Positions 42,101 through 49,599 of a stretch of DNA of 54,038 nucleotides are shown one piece after another. The position numbers and the translations under genes were made by a program. Position 1 is the stretch's first letter. Every line of letters starts with the position of its first letter. This stretch comes from a virus: positions 1-54,038 of the IMG/VR virus record IMGVR_UViG_3300048590_000251, one strand, 5' to 3'. The notes beneath the pieces are model-generated. The model saw only the letters and a program-made list of their open reading frames with translations, made no database searches and was not told the DNA's origin.

Positions 42101-45100
42101 AATTCGACGGGTCGTTCCTCGATTTTCAGGGCATGGCCCTGCAACGCGGCGATCAGGAGTTCAACCTGCGCCGGCACCAGGCCAATGCGATCTGGCGCGG
42201 CATCCTCAACGGGCGTGGCATCTATGCCCATGAGGTCGGCACCGGCAAGACCATCACCATGGCCGGCATCGCCGTCGAGAGCCGCCGCTACGGGAAGGCC
42301 AGAAAGCCGCTGGTCGTGGCGCATAACGCCAACTCCAAGGCTGTCGCCAACGAAATGCAGGAGACCTATCCGGGTGGGAAGTTCCTCTACATCGACAACC
42401 TGGCCCCCGGCGAAATCGAGGCCGAGATGCGCCGCATCGCCACCGACGATTGGGATGCGGTCATCATCCCGCACTCGCTGCTGGACCGGATGGCGTTGAG
42501 CCAGAAAACCCTCGAGGCTCTGGCCGCAAAGGAAATCGAGGCGCTGGAAGCCGAAGCTCTTGCCGCCGCCGCAGAGGATGGAGCCGACCTCACCCTTGAG
42601 GACATGGACGATCCGGACGCCATGAAGAAGGTTCGATCCCCGACCGCAAAGCAACTGGTCAAGGCGCGCGAGAACATCATCGCCTCGATCCAGAAGGCCG
42701 CGCTGCGCGCATCGAAAGACGGTGCCGTGCCATTCGAGGATCTTGGCATCGACATGCTGATCGTGGACGAGAGCCACGAGTTCAAGAAGCCCTCGATCGC
42801 CACGCGGATGACCGTGAAGGGCTTGAACAAGGCCACGTCGGCGCGCTCGATCCAGTTGAAATTCCTGTCGGATTATATCCGCGGCCAGAACAACGGACGC
42901 GGCGTCCACGTCTTCACTGGCACTCCGATCACCAACACCCTGACCGAAATCTACCATCAGATGCGCTATGTGATGGAAGACGTGATGGAGCAGAGCAACA
43001 TCTCGGCCTGGGACGGGTTCTTCAACACCTTCGCCGCCTCCGTGCCCGACATCGAGCTGACCTCGGCCGGCGATTACCAGAGTGTCGAGCGTCTTTCGTC
43101 CTTCGTGAACGTGCCCGAACTGCGCCGGATGGCCGGGCAATACATGGACATCGTGTTCGCCGACGACATGCCGGAAATGCAGCCACGGCGCGCGTCGAGC
43201 GGCAAGACGCTTCTCGACAGCGACCTCACCAAGGCTGACCGGGACGAATTGCGCAACGGGCGCCAGGAGAACCCCGAAGGCCGCCCCTACAAGGAGGTGA
43301 TCCACGACATCGCCGACATGGAGCCGGATCAGCGCCGCATCCTCGATCAATCCATTCGCTTCGCCAGGCAGTTTCGCGTCCTGTCGGGCAGGGATAAGAT
43401 TGACGTCATGCGCCGCGGTGGGCCTGATGCCCCGATCGTGTTCGATGCCGTGCCGTCCAGGGCCGGGCTCGATATCCGACTCCACGAGATCGACGCCGAG
43501 GACTCGCCGACCAGCAAGGCCAACCGCGCGGTGCGCAACGTCACCCAGATCTACAATGAGGACAAGCACACCACTCAGGTCATCTTCATGGACGAGGGCT
43601 ATTCGGACTCGGTAACGAGGGTGAAGAAGAAAGACGGTGAAGTCGTCAGCCGCGAGAAGGTCGAGAAGTTCAACCTTGCCAAGGATATCGTGGCAAAACT
43701 GGTGGCGGCCGGGATCCCCGAGGCTGAGATCGCCATTGTCAACAAGGATGTGTCGAAGGAACAGCGCGCCAAGATTTCCGAGCAGATGAACAACCTGCAA
43801 ACCCGCGTCGTGATCGGCCTGACCTCCACTCTTGGCGTCGGCGTGAACATGCAGAAATACCTGCGGGCCATGCACCACCTCGACGCGCCCTGGATGCCTG
43901 GCGATCTGGAGCAGCGCAACGGACGCGGCCAGCGTCAGGGCAACGAGTGGAACACGGTTCTGGAGTATCGCTATCTGACGGAAGGGCTGGACGGCCGCCG
44001 CTGGCAGGTTCTCACCATCAAGGACCGCTTCATCAAGGCATTCCTGAAAGCCGAGGATGGCGTGAGGGTGATCGAGGGCGACGCCACTGATGACGCCACC
44101 AGTATGGGCGCCGACGATCTGGCCGCAACGCTGTCCGAGGCGGCCGGCGATCCGCGCATCTTTCAGGTCAAGAAGTTGGAAAAGGACATCGAGCGCCTGC
44201 AACGGCGCGAACGGCTGCACGTCGATGGCGTCGCCGATGCCAGGCGCAAGGTCAAGAAGTTGCGCGATTCCATCCCGCGAACCGAGGATAGTGTCGCCGA
44301 CCTGGAGCGAGCGACAGAAGAAGTCGCGATGGCGCGCGAAAAGGGCTTTACCGCGACCATCGACGGAAAGACATTCGACAGTCGCGACGATGCGGCAAAA
44401 GCCATGGATGCGCTTGTCCAGCCGATCGTGGCGCGCGGGGGGCACAGCCTCTCGACAGAGTGGCGGGATATCCCGGCATCGGTGCAGGGCTTCCAGATCC
44501 AGATCAAGAGATCGAACCTGATGCGAGACGGTCAGGTCCTGGTCGATTTCCGCGTCAAATACGATGGCGTTGGCGATTATGACACCATGGGGGCGCCGAG
44601 CGTCGCATCCGCAGAGGCGGTGCTCCGCAAGATCGCGGATCGGCTGGAGAGGGCCCGCACCCAACTGGCAGAGGACCGCGCCAGTGCAGACCGCATCGAG
44701 AAAGCCGCCGCCGCTCCGTTCCAGCAAGCCGAAGCCCTGAAAAAGAAGAAGGTTCAGGTTGAAGCCCTGCTTCAGGATCTCAAGGATAATCCCGTTGCGC
44801 CGCCGTCGTGGTTGCGACAGGGCGCTCCGATCGACAGCGTGATCCACGTTGACAAAAAACCCCGCGCCGTGACCGGACATCGCTGGACCAAGGATGGGTG
44901 GTTCGTCAGCACGGAAGCGGGAGACGTTCCGTATCTCGACGCCCGAAGCGAGACGGGGGTTCCGCTCTATCAGGAACGCCCCTTCGAGCCGCCGCAGATC
45001 GAGGAAGGATCGAAGCTCCGGACCGGCGACGAGCGGGATGAAGCGGAGATGTCGGAACCGAGGCCCCCACCCGTCACATCCCTGACGGGTGATGAGCTTG

Positions 45101-48100
45101 GGATTGTGGCGGATATTCGGGAACTCGGCCGCGCCGCGGAAGGCTGGTATACGGACAACCTCATCGGGAAATCCGTGGTCAATGCCGAAACCGGCTGGGA
45201 TATCCGCTTCTCCCGTCGAGGCGCGAAGAAAATCGGCGGTCGAAAGGGTGAGTATCTCTATCGGATCGTGCCTGCCCTCGCCGAGATCGTGAGGGGCGGG
45301 CATCTGATCGGAACCGAGATAGACCGGGGCGCAGACGGCCAAACGACAAGGTGGCATCGGTTCTCGGCGGCTGTCGAACTCGCCGGGGTCATCAAGGACG
45401 TGATCATCACCGTCCGTGAGGCCCCGAACGGCAAGTTCCACTACGATCTATCCAGGGACACCAGCGACGGCGCCCGCTTCTTCCATGCCAGCCCTCCGGT
45501 ATCAGAAGCCGGTGCGAGGCAGGATGACGCGCGCGCCGCCTCACTGAATATAGATGAGGTATCTTCCTTCGGCAACGGGGCAGAGGAAATTCCTGATGCC
45601 GACATTGCCGCCATCGCGGCCGAGGTGGACAGCCTGATGCGCCGCATCGGACTCGCCGGAACGGTGCGGACCGACGTCGTGAGGGCGATCATCGACGCGG
45701 CCGGGACGGAGCGGGCCGGCGCCAGTGGACTCTACAGCCGCGGCGCTGGTCGCATCCAGATCCGGGCCGACGCGGTTGCGGGGCCGATTCCGACGTTGCG
45801 CCACGAGATCATCCATGCGCTGCGCGACGCCGCGCTCTGGGGGCGGGACTACGGCCTCTTCACCAGGGAAGAATGGCGGGCGCTGGTGCGCTCGGCGCGG
45901 GCCGACAAGGCGGCAGTCAAGGACGTTGACGCCCGCTACCCGAACCTGCCCGAGATCGGGCGCACCGAAGAACTGGTTGCCGAACTCTACCGCAAATGGG
46001 CGACAGGGGAAGTCTCGCCGGGCCTGGCGTCAACCGCCCTTGGCCGTATCCGGTCCTTCTTCATGGCGCTGGCAAATGCGCTGCGCGGCAGGGGCTTCAC
46101 TTCGACAGCCGCGATCTTTCGCGGCATCGAGCGCGGCGATATCGCCGCCAGAGCCATGCCGCGCGACGCCAGCGGGCAGTTCATCAGCCTGGCGGAAGCC
46201 GCGATGGTGGACATGTCCGCCGAACCGGAAGCCACCACCGAGACCGCGTTCGACCGCAAGGAACGCAAGTTCCTCTCGAACCTGTTGACCGATGCGATGG
46301 GCGGGCGCGGGCGCTTCAATCTGCTTGCGCTGGTTCCGGGCCGGCCACTGTTCACCGAACTCGGGCGGAAGATGCCGAGCGCGCTGACATTCCTGCGCAT
46401 CAAGGAGGAAATGGACGCGACACGGCAGGAGTGGCATGAAGCGTCCGACCGTCTGGCGACCGATTGGCGCGGGCACCTGTCCCGCGACGGTGCGGGAAAC
46501 CGCGCGATGATGGATCTCATGCACGATGCCACGATCGCCGGGCTGGACCCGTCCAAGCCTTACAAGTCCGCGGTCCGGGACGGTGATGAGCGCCTTGCGC
46601 ACGGCGACGACGAGCGGGCGGAGGCGGCGCGCGGGCGACTCATGGCAGAACCGAGGCGCCGGGCGAAATACGACCGTCTTCAAGCGAGGTTCCGGGATCT
46701 GTCTCCGGACTTCCAGCGCCTGTTCGGCGAAGTTCGCGACATGCACAAGAAGATGGGCGCCGACTTCGAACGCACCATCCTCGACAATGTGCGCAAGGCC
46801 ATGGAAATCGCCAGCGACCGGGCGCGAGAGGCTTATGACGACGAGATGCGGCGCATCCGCGACGAGGGCCTGCAAGGCGCAGAGCGGACCGAGGCCGAGA
46901 AGGAGGCGCGGAAGAAACGCGACGGCGCCCTGCGTCGCCAGCACGTCGCCAAGGCGGCGCGACTCGCATCCCTGCGCAGCATCTTCGAGACGAACAAGGT
47001 GGAGGAGCCGTATTTCCCCCTGATGCGCTTCGGAAAATACGTCGTGACCGTGCGCGATGAAGAGGGGAAGGTGATCTCCTTCTCCAAGTTCGAGAGCGAA
47101 GCCAAGCAGCAGGCTTTCGCGGCAGAGATGCGCGCGATCCGCGGGCAGACCGTCCAGATCGGAACGATGGACGACGATTTCACCGCCCGGAAGCATGTGG
47201 ACCCGAACTTCGTGGCCGATGTCGAGGAAATGATCGGAGATACCGTCGCCGATCCGGAGATCATGGACGCGATCTGGCAACGCTGGCTCGATACCCTGCC
47301 CGATATGTCGGTGCGCAAGAGCCGCATCCACCGGAAGGGGACGCCAGGCTATTCGGATGACGCCTTCCGCGCCTTCGGCTACCAGATGTTCCACGGCGCG
47401 CACCAGCTCGCGCGCCTGAAATACACCATGGACCTCGACAAGGCGGTGGAGGACGCGAAGCGCGAGGCGGCCGCATCCGACGACCCCAACCGGACGATGC
47501 TAGTCGTGTCGGAAATGGAGCGCCGCAAGGCGTTCACGATGAACCCGACCGGAAGCGCGACAGCGCAGATGTTCACCTCCGCCGCCTTCATCTACTATCT
47601 CGGGTTCACGCCCGCCGCGGCGATGGTGAACCTGACGCAGACTACAGTGGTCGGGATCCCGATCCTGTCGTCGGCTTTCGAGAAGGGCGGCGTGGCCCGC
47701 GCCAGCCGGGAACTGATGCGGGCCGCCGGCGACTTCGGTCGCGGGAAGGCGCACGCAGAACGCTCGTCGCGCCTGACCGAGGACGAGCGCGCTGCGCTGG
47801 CCGAAGCCTATCGGCGCGGCACGATCGACAAGAGCCAGGCGCACGATCTGGCCGGCGTCGGCGAAACCGGCATCGAGCCCGACTCCACGATGCTGCGCCG
47901 CATCCTGAGCGACCGGGCGGCCCATCAGTGGGTCGGGGTCCGCAAGAAGGCGATGGCCGGGATCTCCTTCATGTTCCATCACACCGAAAGGGCGAACCGA
48001 GAGATCACCTTCCTTGCCGCCTACCGGATGGCAAAGGACAACGGGTTCACCGGCGAGGCCGCGATCGACAAGGCTGGCGACGTGACGTGGAAGACGCATT

Positions 48101-49119
48101 TTGACTACCAGAACTCGTCCAGGCCCCGCCTGATGCAAAACGACACCGCAAAGGTTCTGCTGGTCTTCCGGAACTTCCAGTTGAACATGCTGTGGCGCCT
48201 GTTCCGCGACACGCACCAGGCATTCGCCGGAGAAACCCCGCAGCTTCGCCGCGAAGCGCGTGGGCAACTGATCGGGATCACGGCGATGCTGATGCTCCAT
48301 GCCGGAGTCCGCGGCGTCTGGGGCTATGCAATCATCATGGGGTTGCTAAGCCTCCTGCCGGGCGCCGGAACCGCCGATGATCTTGAGGACGAAATCAAGA
48401 CGGCGCTGGTCAATCTCTTCGGCCCTTATGTGGCTGGGCTCATTCTGAACGGCGTCCCCGGCCAGGTTCTCGGGGTCGATCTTACTGCCCGCATCGGGAT
48501 GCCGGAGCTTTGGTTCCGATCATCAGATCGAAACCTCGAAGGCGATGATGCCTACAATTACTGGCTGCAACAGATGGTCGGGGCGGTCCCCGGCATGTTC
48601 GAGAACGGCTGGCGCGGCATGAGCATGATTGGCGACGGCGAGGTCGCTCGCGGCATCGAGGCGATGATGCCGAAGGCGGCGCGGGACTGGATGAAGACCT
48701 ATCGCTATCTCCGCGAAGGCGTCACCACCTATCGCGGCGACCCGTTGATCGACAACCTCTCCGCAACTGATGCGATCAAGCAGGCGATCGGTTTCACGCC
48801 TGCAAAGGTATCGGAGCGATACGAGGAGAACACCAGGCTGCGGAACCGCGAAGGCGAAATCATGGGCGCACGGAAGCGGGTTCTCAATGATGCGGCGGCC
48901 GCGATCAAGAGGGGCAAGGGGCTACCGTCGAGCGTTCTGGAGTCGATCGACGCCTTCAACCGCGCGAACCCGGACTATCCGATCACCGGCGACACGATCC
49001 GCCAGTCGATGCGTTCGCGGCTGCGCTACAGCGACCAGACCGAAGGCGGAGTCCGGTTGAACCCGAAACTGAACGAGCGTCTGCGACGGGAGGCGGCGCC
49101 ACGCATCAGCGGCGGCTGA
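33157..49119 (+). CDS. giant polyvalent ejection protein (5,320 aa)
   Basis: Begins at a GTG after a weak GAAAGAG box; the longer upstream frame is arginine/histidine/proline-rich and not protein-like. In order: an N-terminal helical, weakly transglycosylase-like segment (about 27-115); Ala/Gly-rich hydrophobic segments (about 267-302 and 379-405); an SH3-like domain (509-572); an inorganic-pyrophosphatase-like domain (1182-1325; GDHVDAYLG); a JAB/Mov34-like domain with IHNHPSNRGPSPGD (1463-1476); a DarB-type adenine methylase (LEPSMGIGNFFG 2352-2363; GNWPF 2417-2421); an SNF2 helicase (HEVGTGKT 3025-3032; VDESHEF 3203-3209; EQRNGRGQRQG 3585-3595); a coiled coil (3672-3730); an HEIIH zincin (4216-4220); a C-terminal LPD38-like region (about 4615-5310) with a hydrophobic span (5042-5072). 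The likely role is an internal protein ejected with the DNA, shielding it from restriction. Linkers are Pro/Asp/Glu/Gly/Arg-rich and hide three small ORFs. Confidence 0.9.
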   Translation: MADNIFAKNPLDATLEGMTALKTPPQSPRAAFEAASRSSGVPINILLAAAEASGAKTGEDAIRVVEAVSGEWGGRIRAGEPIERVVGATLGGDEAATAQFLDRARALGREYYPDLAPKEPGFVGNVGRVLGASLVRGGGMAAEGVANAAASAMDSQRAILGGIGDAARKAADALGVKDFGGYVADELGVTTAAEWADRGAREAADRAQDAGRFVGDAAADKSDSIREGLSDRARQAMAGSTPDGVIYDPRTWSLGENASLEGYTYHAVDVLGSLIPVILAGIATGGIGAAAVGAAMGGGEGSQTARQVVDEAYKNGTLDQSPMFRRLVAEGASPDDAYDRVRREAAKAGTLFQAPVSAFGGYATASIVKGTVGKAVGGGIMRRAIASGVASAAEEGLQEAAETVSANLGIKATTGLKINIADGTFGDFVLGAIGGAGPGAVGGALGRGHAGDPSRRPPVAAPPQEPPEPEPDGGIPAAGGQQPVPAAPDLAPEPSPLRDAARAAPPPAAGDIAPGSRVILKSSDSAPPGERVPDMTGTFVGEKGRMVLIADEDGEVVEIPRNAFDLGAVSMQALALDPMLPETDAPADPEAPPQPDMAQAPQPDLQPPAPAAEVPPPQEIPPAVDVSPAPDVPEDVVRRRLRMIEDIAKRDGWTADLIAQRDAAREAVARIGASMGVGPEPRPPNPETEDTGDVVEPGRASEGQGDHGVGSDRAAPVARLPDAGSPAEGMPAVRDPEPDPPPSMDPGPRALTQETAEKKTVTPDLVTVRDVYGKRHRVRKPDLDGDRAMLPTFNANGERTNGTLLHRDNIDPDGSGVRATYASAPYIAKENDRPFATEAAAKAAVRHVNQDLADFKIKPVNGGFVAVRKKAKPDAETAPETPDALSIEDIRTKAAILRGWTGDKPPVVDGVLFSHDVKAGGYTFSRKHKEKVGAALKVGAKPAAGEPLTGEIITPEDDAEARRKAATSVGIELTDAPLPVRAPWWTDASPEVRAAILDAAGPQATRDARQTHGWENLSDATRRALLDAHGRLYRAGEITNVGTIEAPRYALAGAKPDGSPALPDKDAARIWNATPPARREAIVVEAGWVVSSGVNKGHASPVGRKIAQRTWKEHPENIASVLSAAMNRLGMRSALEDTISGTNADTESASQENPATTDQSEPTQTAASPAVPTPAQAEAGNYRMKHVSFQGLDITIETEKGQERRGKDKDGEEWSVTMPADYGYIKRTEGADGDHVDAYLGDMADSDFVLIVNQVDADTGAFDEHKVILGAMGRNAALDIYRGGFSDGRANDRIGSFTATNIAGFKAWLAAGPHKAATQNLDFPFKKKAADTDRTQSTPIISDDKPAADPDTAEQAAIRARIEKEEKANPDPKPVIDFRDMTQGVEGLALIRALRLAGDDAATRQRTANEWVHGQFKRTGMEHLVVLDREGKLLVAAEGSVNHVGFPNWLSNYAKTKMISYNIHNHPSNRGPSPGDLAAAASGFRPVHIIGADKALRGYSPTPTFMEGAPKSIFAYDAIREIIDTIDGAVVGIIQAQITNGAVKIDDANVLHSHAVARAMAEAGALEITGNDMAAEIDAAGINQGEINERVAEILAPWLRRTGQPVAKVGDQGAAEPAESDTGTGRRGEEADTADREDAGRGDAQGRVPTPAAVKPAKAGSAAVQLKNWTGLEVNAYDDETSDDGRNSKVKNEWKSDATRFGRAIAAILKDAGFTAPLPGGRAQRGKTPKPINPVSWNASGIAGSGEVSVSLDGPDGFGVYIHMDADGRSMGGESPVRIYWRVRKNTDSPYGGEMNQWVQDKQIAAGDITDMILKAIERRAAQPEAAKPEPTPQPMTEDPKIPRGYELTYIKRATGPEARANGFTPGEPHKAVIRRDQPYGVYDFVGKTRADAIAGALRLAMKPATRPTPQVPPMAGMTPMGAKPEPDATKKPSDVEAEQAETDPGTVPTSSQTSPPTNADNPAIIPITEPPKKSGALSNLSQAKQDRAALLRARIADRLKNQLNTGVDPALLVDAIELAGIYIESGFRKFRDVLKAVAADMGLTEVDAEPWVRAGYNEARDGLELADEDVSDMDDSKAVLAHVRDIRKAAKEGLEKPVDAPISDAPATEGEPDEPQTRTGRDGRGNEGRESGADRQGNLGTGEPDGNRGDRDLEEQQPDTLPGDEGTRRTGGDGTRRGPSDTGAGQADDQSGDAAVGSPDGSLPRPDDAGLEAQKPDEPASPARSNYRIDDPEALVGGTPKRRFARNREAIEAYQSIRDEAREPTPQELDAMASYIGWGSFGQQLFQGTWTRPRFVDGWKSENEWLRQHLGKDEWEDAQRSIINAHYTDPPTVRAMWGMVERLGFKGGRVLEPSMGIGNFFGMMPAQLAANSQLTGIELDSLTGGMAKLLYPRAAVSVMGYQDSRTPDNFYDLVIGNWPFANIEVPDRRYMKLKPSLHDYFFLKALDQVRPGGLVVGITSAFTMDKKATNIRAALARRADLVATFRLPSGAFEKYAGTSVVTDIIILQKRQEPILDISGVTWVRTAEVDTPAGTPVTVNQTYADNPDKVLGTLNFGTGSTYGAPSMIVDRPADLLERLEALPATLPEGVYTATQRGKEPRFISNHTTAQQNSVTEVKGVLYQVQGERLVRFEDVAKYKVKDAKKTAAREAEIIAFIDMREKLGAVIDADRAGTEDADTKRKALRKAFDAFRKAHGNIADSLALSLLLRAKDPGAPMVQALEAKDGTPAAILSRPTIRAPSTLENPSIRDAFVIARNESVAFDLERVAALAKAKPEEVIADLAGSGAIYRTPGGAYEVADAYLSGNVRQKLREAKAAAEAGEDMAASISALEKVLPPFRPYYDIEAKLGAMWIPDQVYMDFLTEKLGMSPIQRQNSEVRWSAGAWRPRLDPSLNHKPEASSVGHSDVRIGSFISHAMNNQTIIVKYRDNEGEHKDEKASEEANAKAAKLREDFSEWVWSDPERRHDLELAYNEQMNAIATPQFDGSFLDFQGMALQRGDQEFNLRRHQANAIWRGILNGRGIYAHEVGTGKTITMAGIAVESRRYGKARKPLVVAHNANSKAVANEMQETYPGGKFLYIDNLAPGEIEAEMRRIATDDWDAVIIPHSLLDRMALSQKTLEALAAKEIEALEAEALAAAAEDGADLTLEDMDDPDAMKKVRSPTAKQLVKARENIIASIQKAALRASKDGAVPFEDLGIDMLIVDESHEFKKPSIATRMTVKGLNKATSARSIQLKFLSDYIRGQNNGRGVHVFTGTPITNTLTEIYHQMRYVMEDVMEQSNISAWDGFFNTFAASVPDIELTSAGDYQSVERLSSFVNVPELRRMAGQYMDIVFADDMPEMQPRRASSGKTLLDSDLTKADRDELRNGRQENPEGRPYKEVIHDIADMEPDQRRILDQSIRFARQFRVLSGRDKIDVMRRGGPDAPIVFDAVPSRAGLDIRLHEIDAEDSPTSKANRAVRNVTQIYNEDKHTTQVIFMDEGYSDSVTRVKKKDGEVVSREKVEKFNLAKDIVAKLVAAGIPEAEIAIVNKDVSKEQRAKISEQMNNLQTRVVIGLTSTLGVGVNMQKYLRAMHHLDAPWMPGDLEQRNGRGQRQGNEWNTVLEYRYLTEGLDGRRWQVLTIKDRFIKAFLKAEDGVRVIEGDATDDATSMGADDLAATLSEAAGDPRIFQVKKLEKDIERLQRRERLHVDGVADARRKVKKLRDSIPRTEDSVADLERATEEVAMAREKGFTATIDGKTFDSRDDAAKAMDALVQPIVARGGHSLSTEWRDIPASVQGFQIQIKRSNLMRDGQVLVDFRVKYDGVGDYDTMGAPSVASAEAVLRKIADRLERARTQLAEDRASADRIEKAAAAPFQQAEALKKKKVQVEALLQDLKDNPVAPPSWLRQGAPIDSVIHVDKKPRAVTGHRWTKDGWFVSTEAGDVPYLDARSETGVPLYQERPFEPPQIEEGSKLRTGDERDEAEMSEPRPPPVTSLTGDELGIVADIRELGRAAEGWYTDNLIGKSVVNAETGWDIRFSRRGAKKIGGRKGEYLYRIVPALAEIVRGGHLIGTEIDRGADGQTTRWHRFSAAVELAGVIKDVIITVREAPNGKFHYDLSRDTSDGARFFHASPPVSEAGARQDDARAASLNIDEVSSFGNGAEEIPDADIAAIAAEVDSLMRRIGLAGTVRTDVVRAIIDAAGTERAGASGLYSRGAGRIQIRADAVAGPIPTLRHEIIHALRDAALWGRDYGLFTREEWRALVRSARADKAAVKDVDARYPNLPEIGRTEELVAELYRKWATGEVSPGLASTALGRIRSFFMALANALRGRGFTSTAAIFRGIERGDIAARAMPRDASGQFISLAEAAMVDMSAEPEATTETAFDRKERKFLSNLLTDAMGGRGRFNLLALVPGRPLFTELGRKMPSALTFLRIKEEMDATRQEWHEASDRLATDWRGHLSRDGAGNRAMMDLMHDATIAGLDPSKPYKSAVRDGDERLAHGDDERAEAARGRLMAEPRRRAKYDRLQARFRDLSPDFQRLFGEVRDMHKKMGADFERTILDNVRKAMEIASDRAREAYDDEMRRIRDEGLQGAERTEAEKEARKKRDGALRRQHVAKAARLASLRSIFETNKVEEPYFPLMRFGKYVVTVRDEEGKVISFSKFESEAKQQAFAAEMRAIRGQTVQIGTMDDDFTARKHVDPNFVADVEEMIGDTVADPEIMDAIWQRWLDTLPDMSVRKSRIHRKGTPGYSDDAFRAFGYQMFHGAHQLARLKYTMDLDKAVEDAKREAAASDDPNRTMLVVSEMERRKAFTMNPTGSATAQMFTSAAFIYYLGFTPAAAMVNLTQTTVVGIPILSSAFEKGGVARASRELMRAAGDFGRGKAHAERSSRLTEDERAALAEAYRRGTIDKSQAHDLAGVGETGIEPDSTMLRRILSDRAAHQWVGVRKKAMAGISFMFHHTERANREITFLAAYRMAKDNGFTGEAAIDKAGDVTWKTHFDYQNSSRPRLMQNDTAKVLLVFRNFQLNMLWRLFRDTHQAFAGETPQLRREARGQLIGITAMLMLHAGVRGVWGYAIIMGLLSLLPGAGTADDLEDEIKTALVNLFGPYVAGLILNGVPGQVLGVDLTARIGMPELWFRSSDRNLEGDDAYNYWLQQMVGAVPGMFENGWRGMSMIGDGEVARGIEAMMPKAARDWMKTYRYLREGVTTYRGDPLIDNLSATDAIKQAIGFTPAKVSERYEENTRLRNREGEIMGARKRVLNDAAAAIKRGKGLPSSVLESIDAFNRANPDYPITGDTIRQSMRSRLRYSDQTEGGVRLNPKLNERLRREAAPRISGG
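35234..35410 (+). CDS. nested ORF 1 in the giant gene (58 aa)
   Basis: In the +1 frame relative to the giant gene. ATG with GGAGG nine bases upstream. Product MWLNLDELQRDRVITAWEAT and further 38 residues (ALRQWLDSPTPEVLPKECPLSEILNRIRLHQWTPDRAH) has normal, helix-forming composition, while the giant frame at the same place is a Pro/Asp/Glu/Gly linker (residues about 693-752). Function unknown. Whether it is translated is untested. Confidence 0.5.
   Translation: MWLNLDELQRDRVITAWEATALRQWLDSPTPEVLPKECPLSEILNRIRLHQWTPDRAH
37919..38119 (+). CDS. nested ORF 2 in the giant gene (66 aa)
   Basis: In the +1 frame, overlapping the linker (giant residues 1588-1654) just after the JAB-like domain. The ATG is six bases from GGAG within AGGGAGAG. 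Sequence MSESQKYLPHGFDGPDSLSP then KSEIKALLNRLKAIPAPDGVVKRRIRQTEKMLGAATLKGGFRPPPR: compact basic helical protein, well-formed composition. The giant frame here is Gly/Asp/Arg-rich. Function unknown. Confidence 0.55.
   Translation: MSESQKYLPHGFDGPDSLSPKSEIKALLNRLKAIPAPDGVVKRRIRQTEKMLGAATLKGGFRPPPR
39497..39793 (+). CDS. nested ORF 3 in the giant gene (98 aa)
   Basis: In the +1 frame, in the linker just before the methylase domain (giant residues 2114-2212). ATG with GAGGG eight bases before it; an in-frame GTG lies three codons earlier. The product MSRRQELVEMAEEMKAESQA, then LIDKEISEPGSRMETEAIETWKNNNPTLYRVMKERGALEATAHVVVHRILEQAKRMTKAGMPPSEARTEAYRDQMMLD, is a regular helical protein. By hand count about 80 of 98 codons end in G or C, so the codon pattern of this stretch fits the small ORF. 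The giant frame is low-complexity here. I do not know its function. Confidence 0.6.
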   Translation: MSRRQELVEMAEEMKAESQALIDKEISEPGSRMETEAIETWKNNNPTLYRVMKERGALEATAHVVVHRILEQAKRMTKAGMPPSEARTEAYRDQMMLD

Positions 49120-49205
49120 AACAGGGGGCTTTGCCGCCGCCCGTCTCTGTGCTATTTCTACCGGAGGTATCGTGCAGGACGCGCGCTTCAGGAAAGCAGC
49201 GTTCG

Positions 49206-49421
49206 GTGACGATCGACATACCCAGCCTCCTTTCTGCATACGGACTCCCCGGCCTCATCATCGGGGTTCTGCTCTATGCCGTCAGCGCGCTCTGGTCACG
49301 GAGCAATGTCGTGCAGGATGCCCGGATCGAGGACGGCAAGGCCGAGGCGCAAAGAACGCTTGAAATCACCCGGACACTGGAACGGGCCATCGCCGTCGTG
49401 GAGGGCCGCAACCGTGCTTGA
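49206..49421 (+). CDS. small membrane protein at the start of the lysis region (71 aa)
   Basis: GTG start with AGGAAAG upstream. One hydrophobic span (PSLLSAYGLPGLIIGVLLYAVSALW) near the N-terminus, then a charged helical tail (ARIEDGKAEAQRTLEITRTLERAIAVVEGR). Topology suits a holin or a holin-partner. The frame is open further upstream to 49131 but without a ribosome site. It is the first gene of the lysis cassette and overlaps the next by eight bases. Confidence 0.65.
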   Translation: MTIDIPSLLSAYGLPGLIIGVLLYAVSALWSRSNVVQDARIEDGKAEAQRTLEITRTLERAIAVVEGRNRA

Positions 49422-49599
49422 AGCCCTGCGTCAATGGCGCGCGGCGCCACAGAAGGAGATGGCCCGCAGATCCGAGCTGGAAGAGACGCGGCGGAAGGCC
49501 GAGTTGCTGAGGCTGAAGCTGGAAGCCTCGATCGCCAGAGAGGCGGAAATCAACAGGCTGTTCGCCGCGGCGCTGCCGAAGCATGAGGACAAGACGTGA
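49414..49599 (+). CDS. small coiled-coil protein of the lysis region (61 aa)
   Basis: GTG start after GGAGGG. Highly charged helix (EALRQWRAAPQKEMARRSELEETRRKAELLRLKLEASIAREAEINRLFAAALPKHED), probably a coiled coil without a membrane anchor. It may be a holin regulator or a spanin-like accessory; no family recognised. Overlaps both neighbours. Confidence 0.55.
   Translation: MLEALRQWRAAPQKEMARRSELEETRRKAELLRLKLEASIAREAEINRLFAAALPKHEDKT

Noticed and set aside
35383-45441. 1,127- and 1,190-codon minus-strand open frames
   Set aside because: They mirror the giant gene and have His/Arg/Asp/Gly-rich low-quality products; they are shadows of strongly codon-biased DNA.
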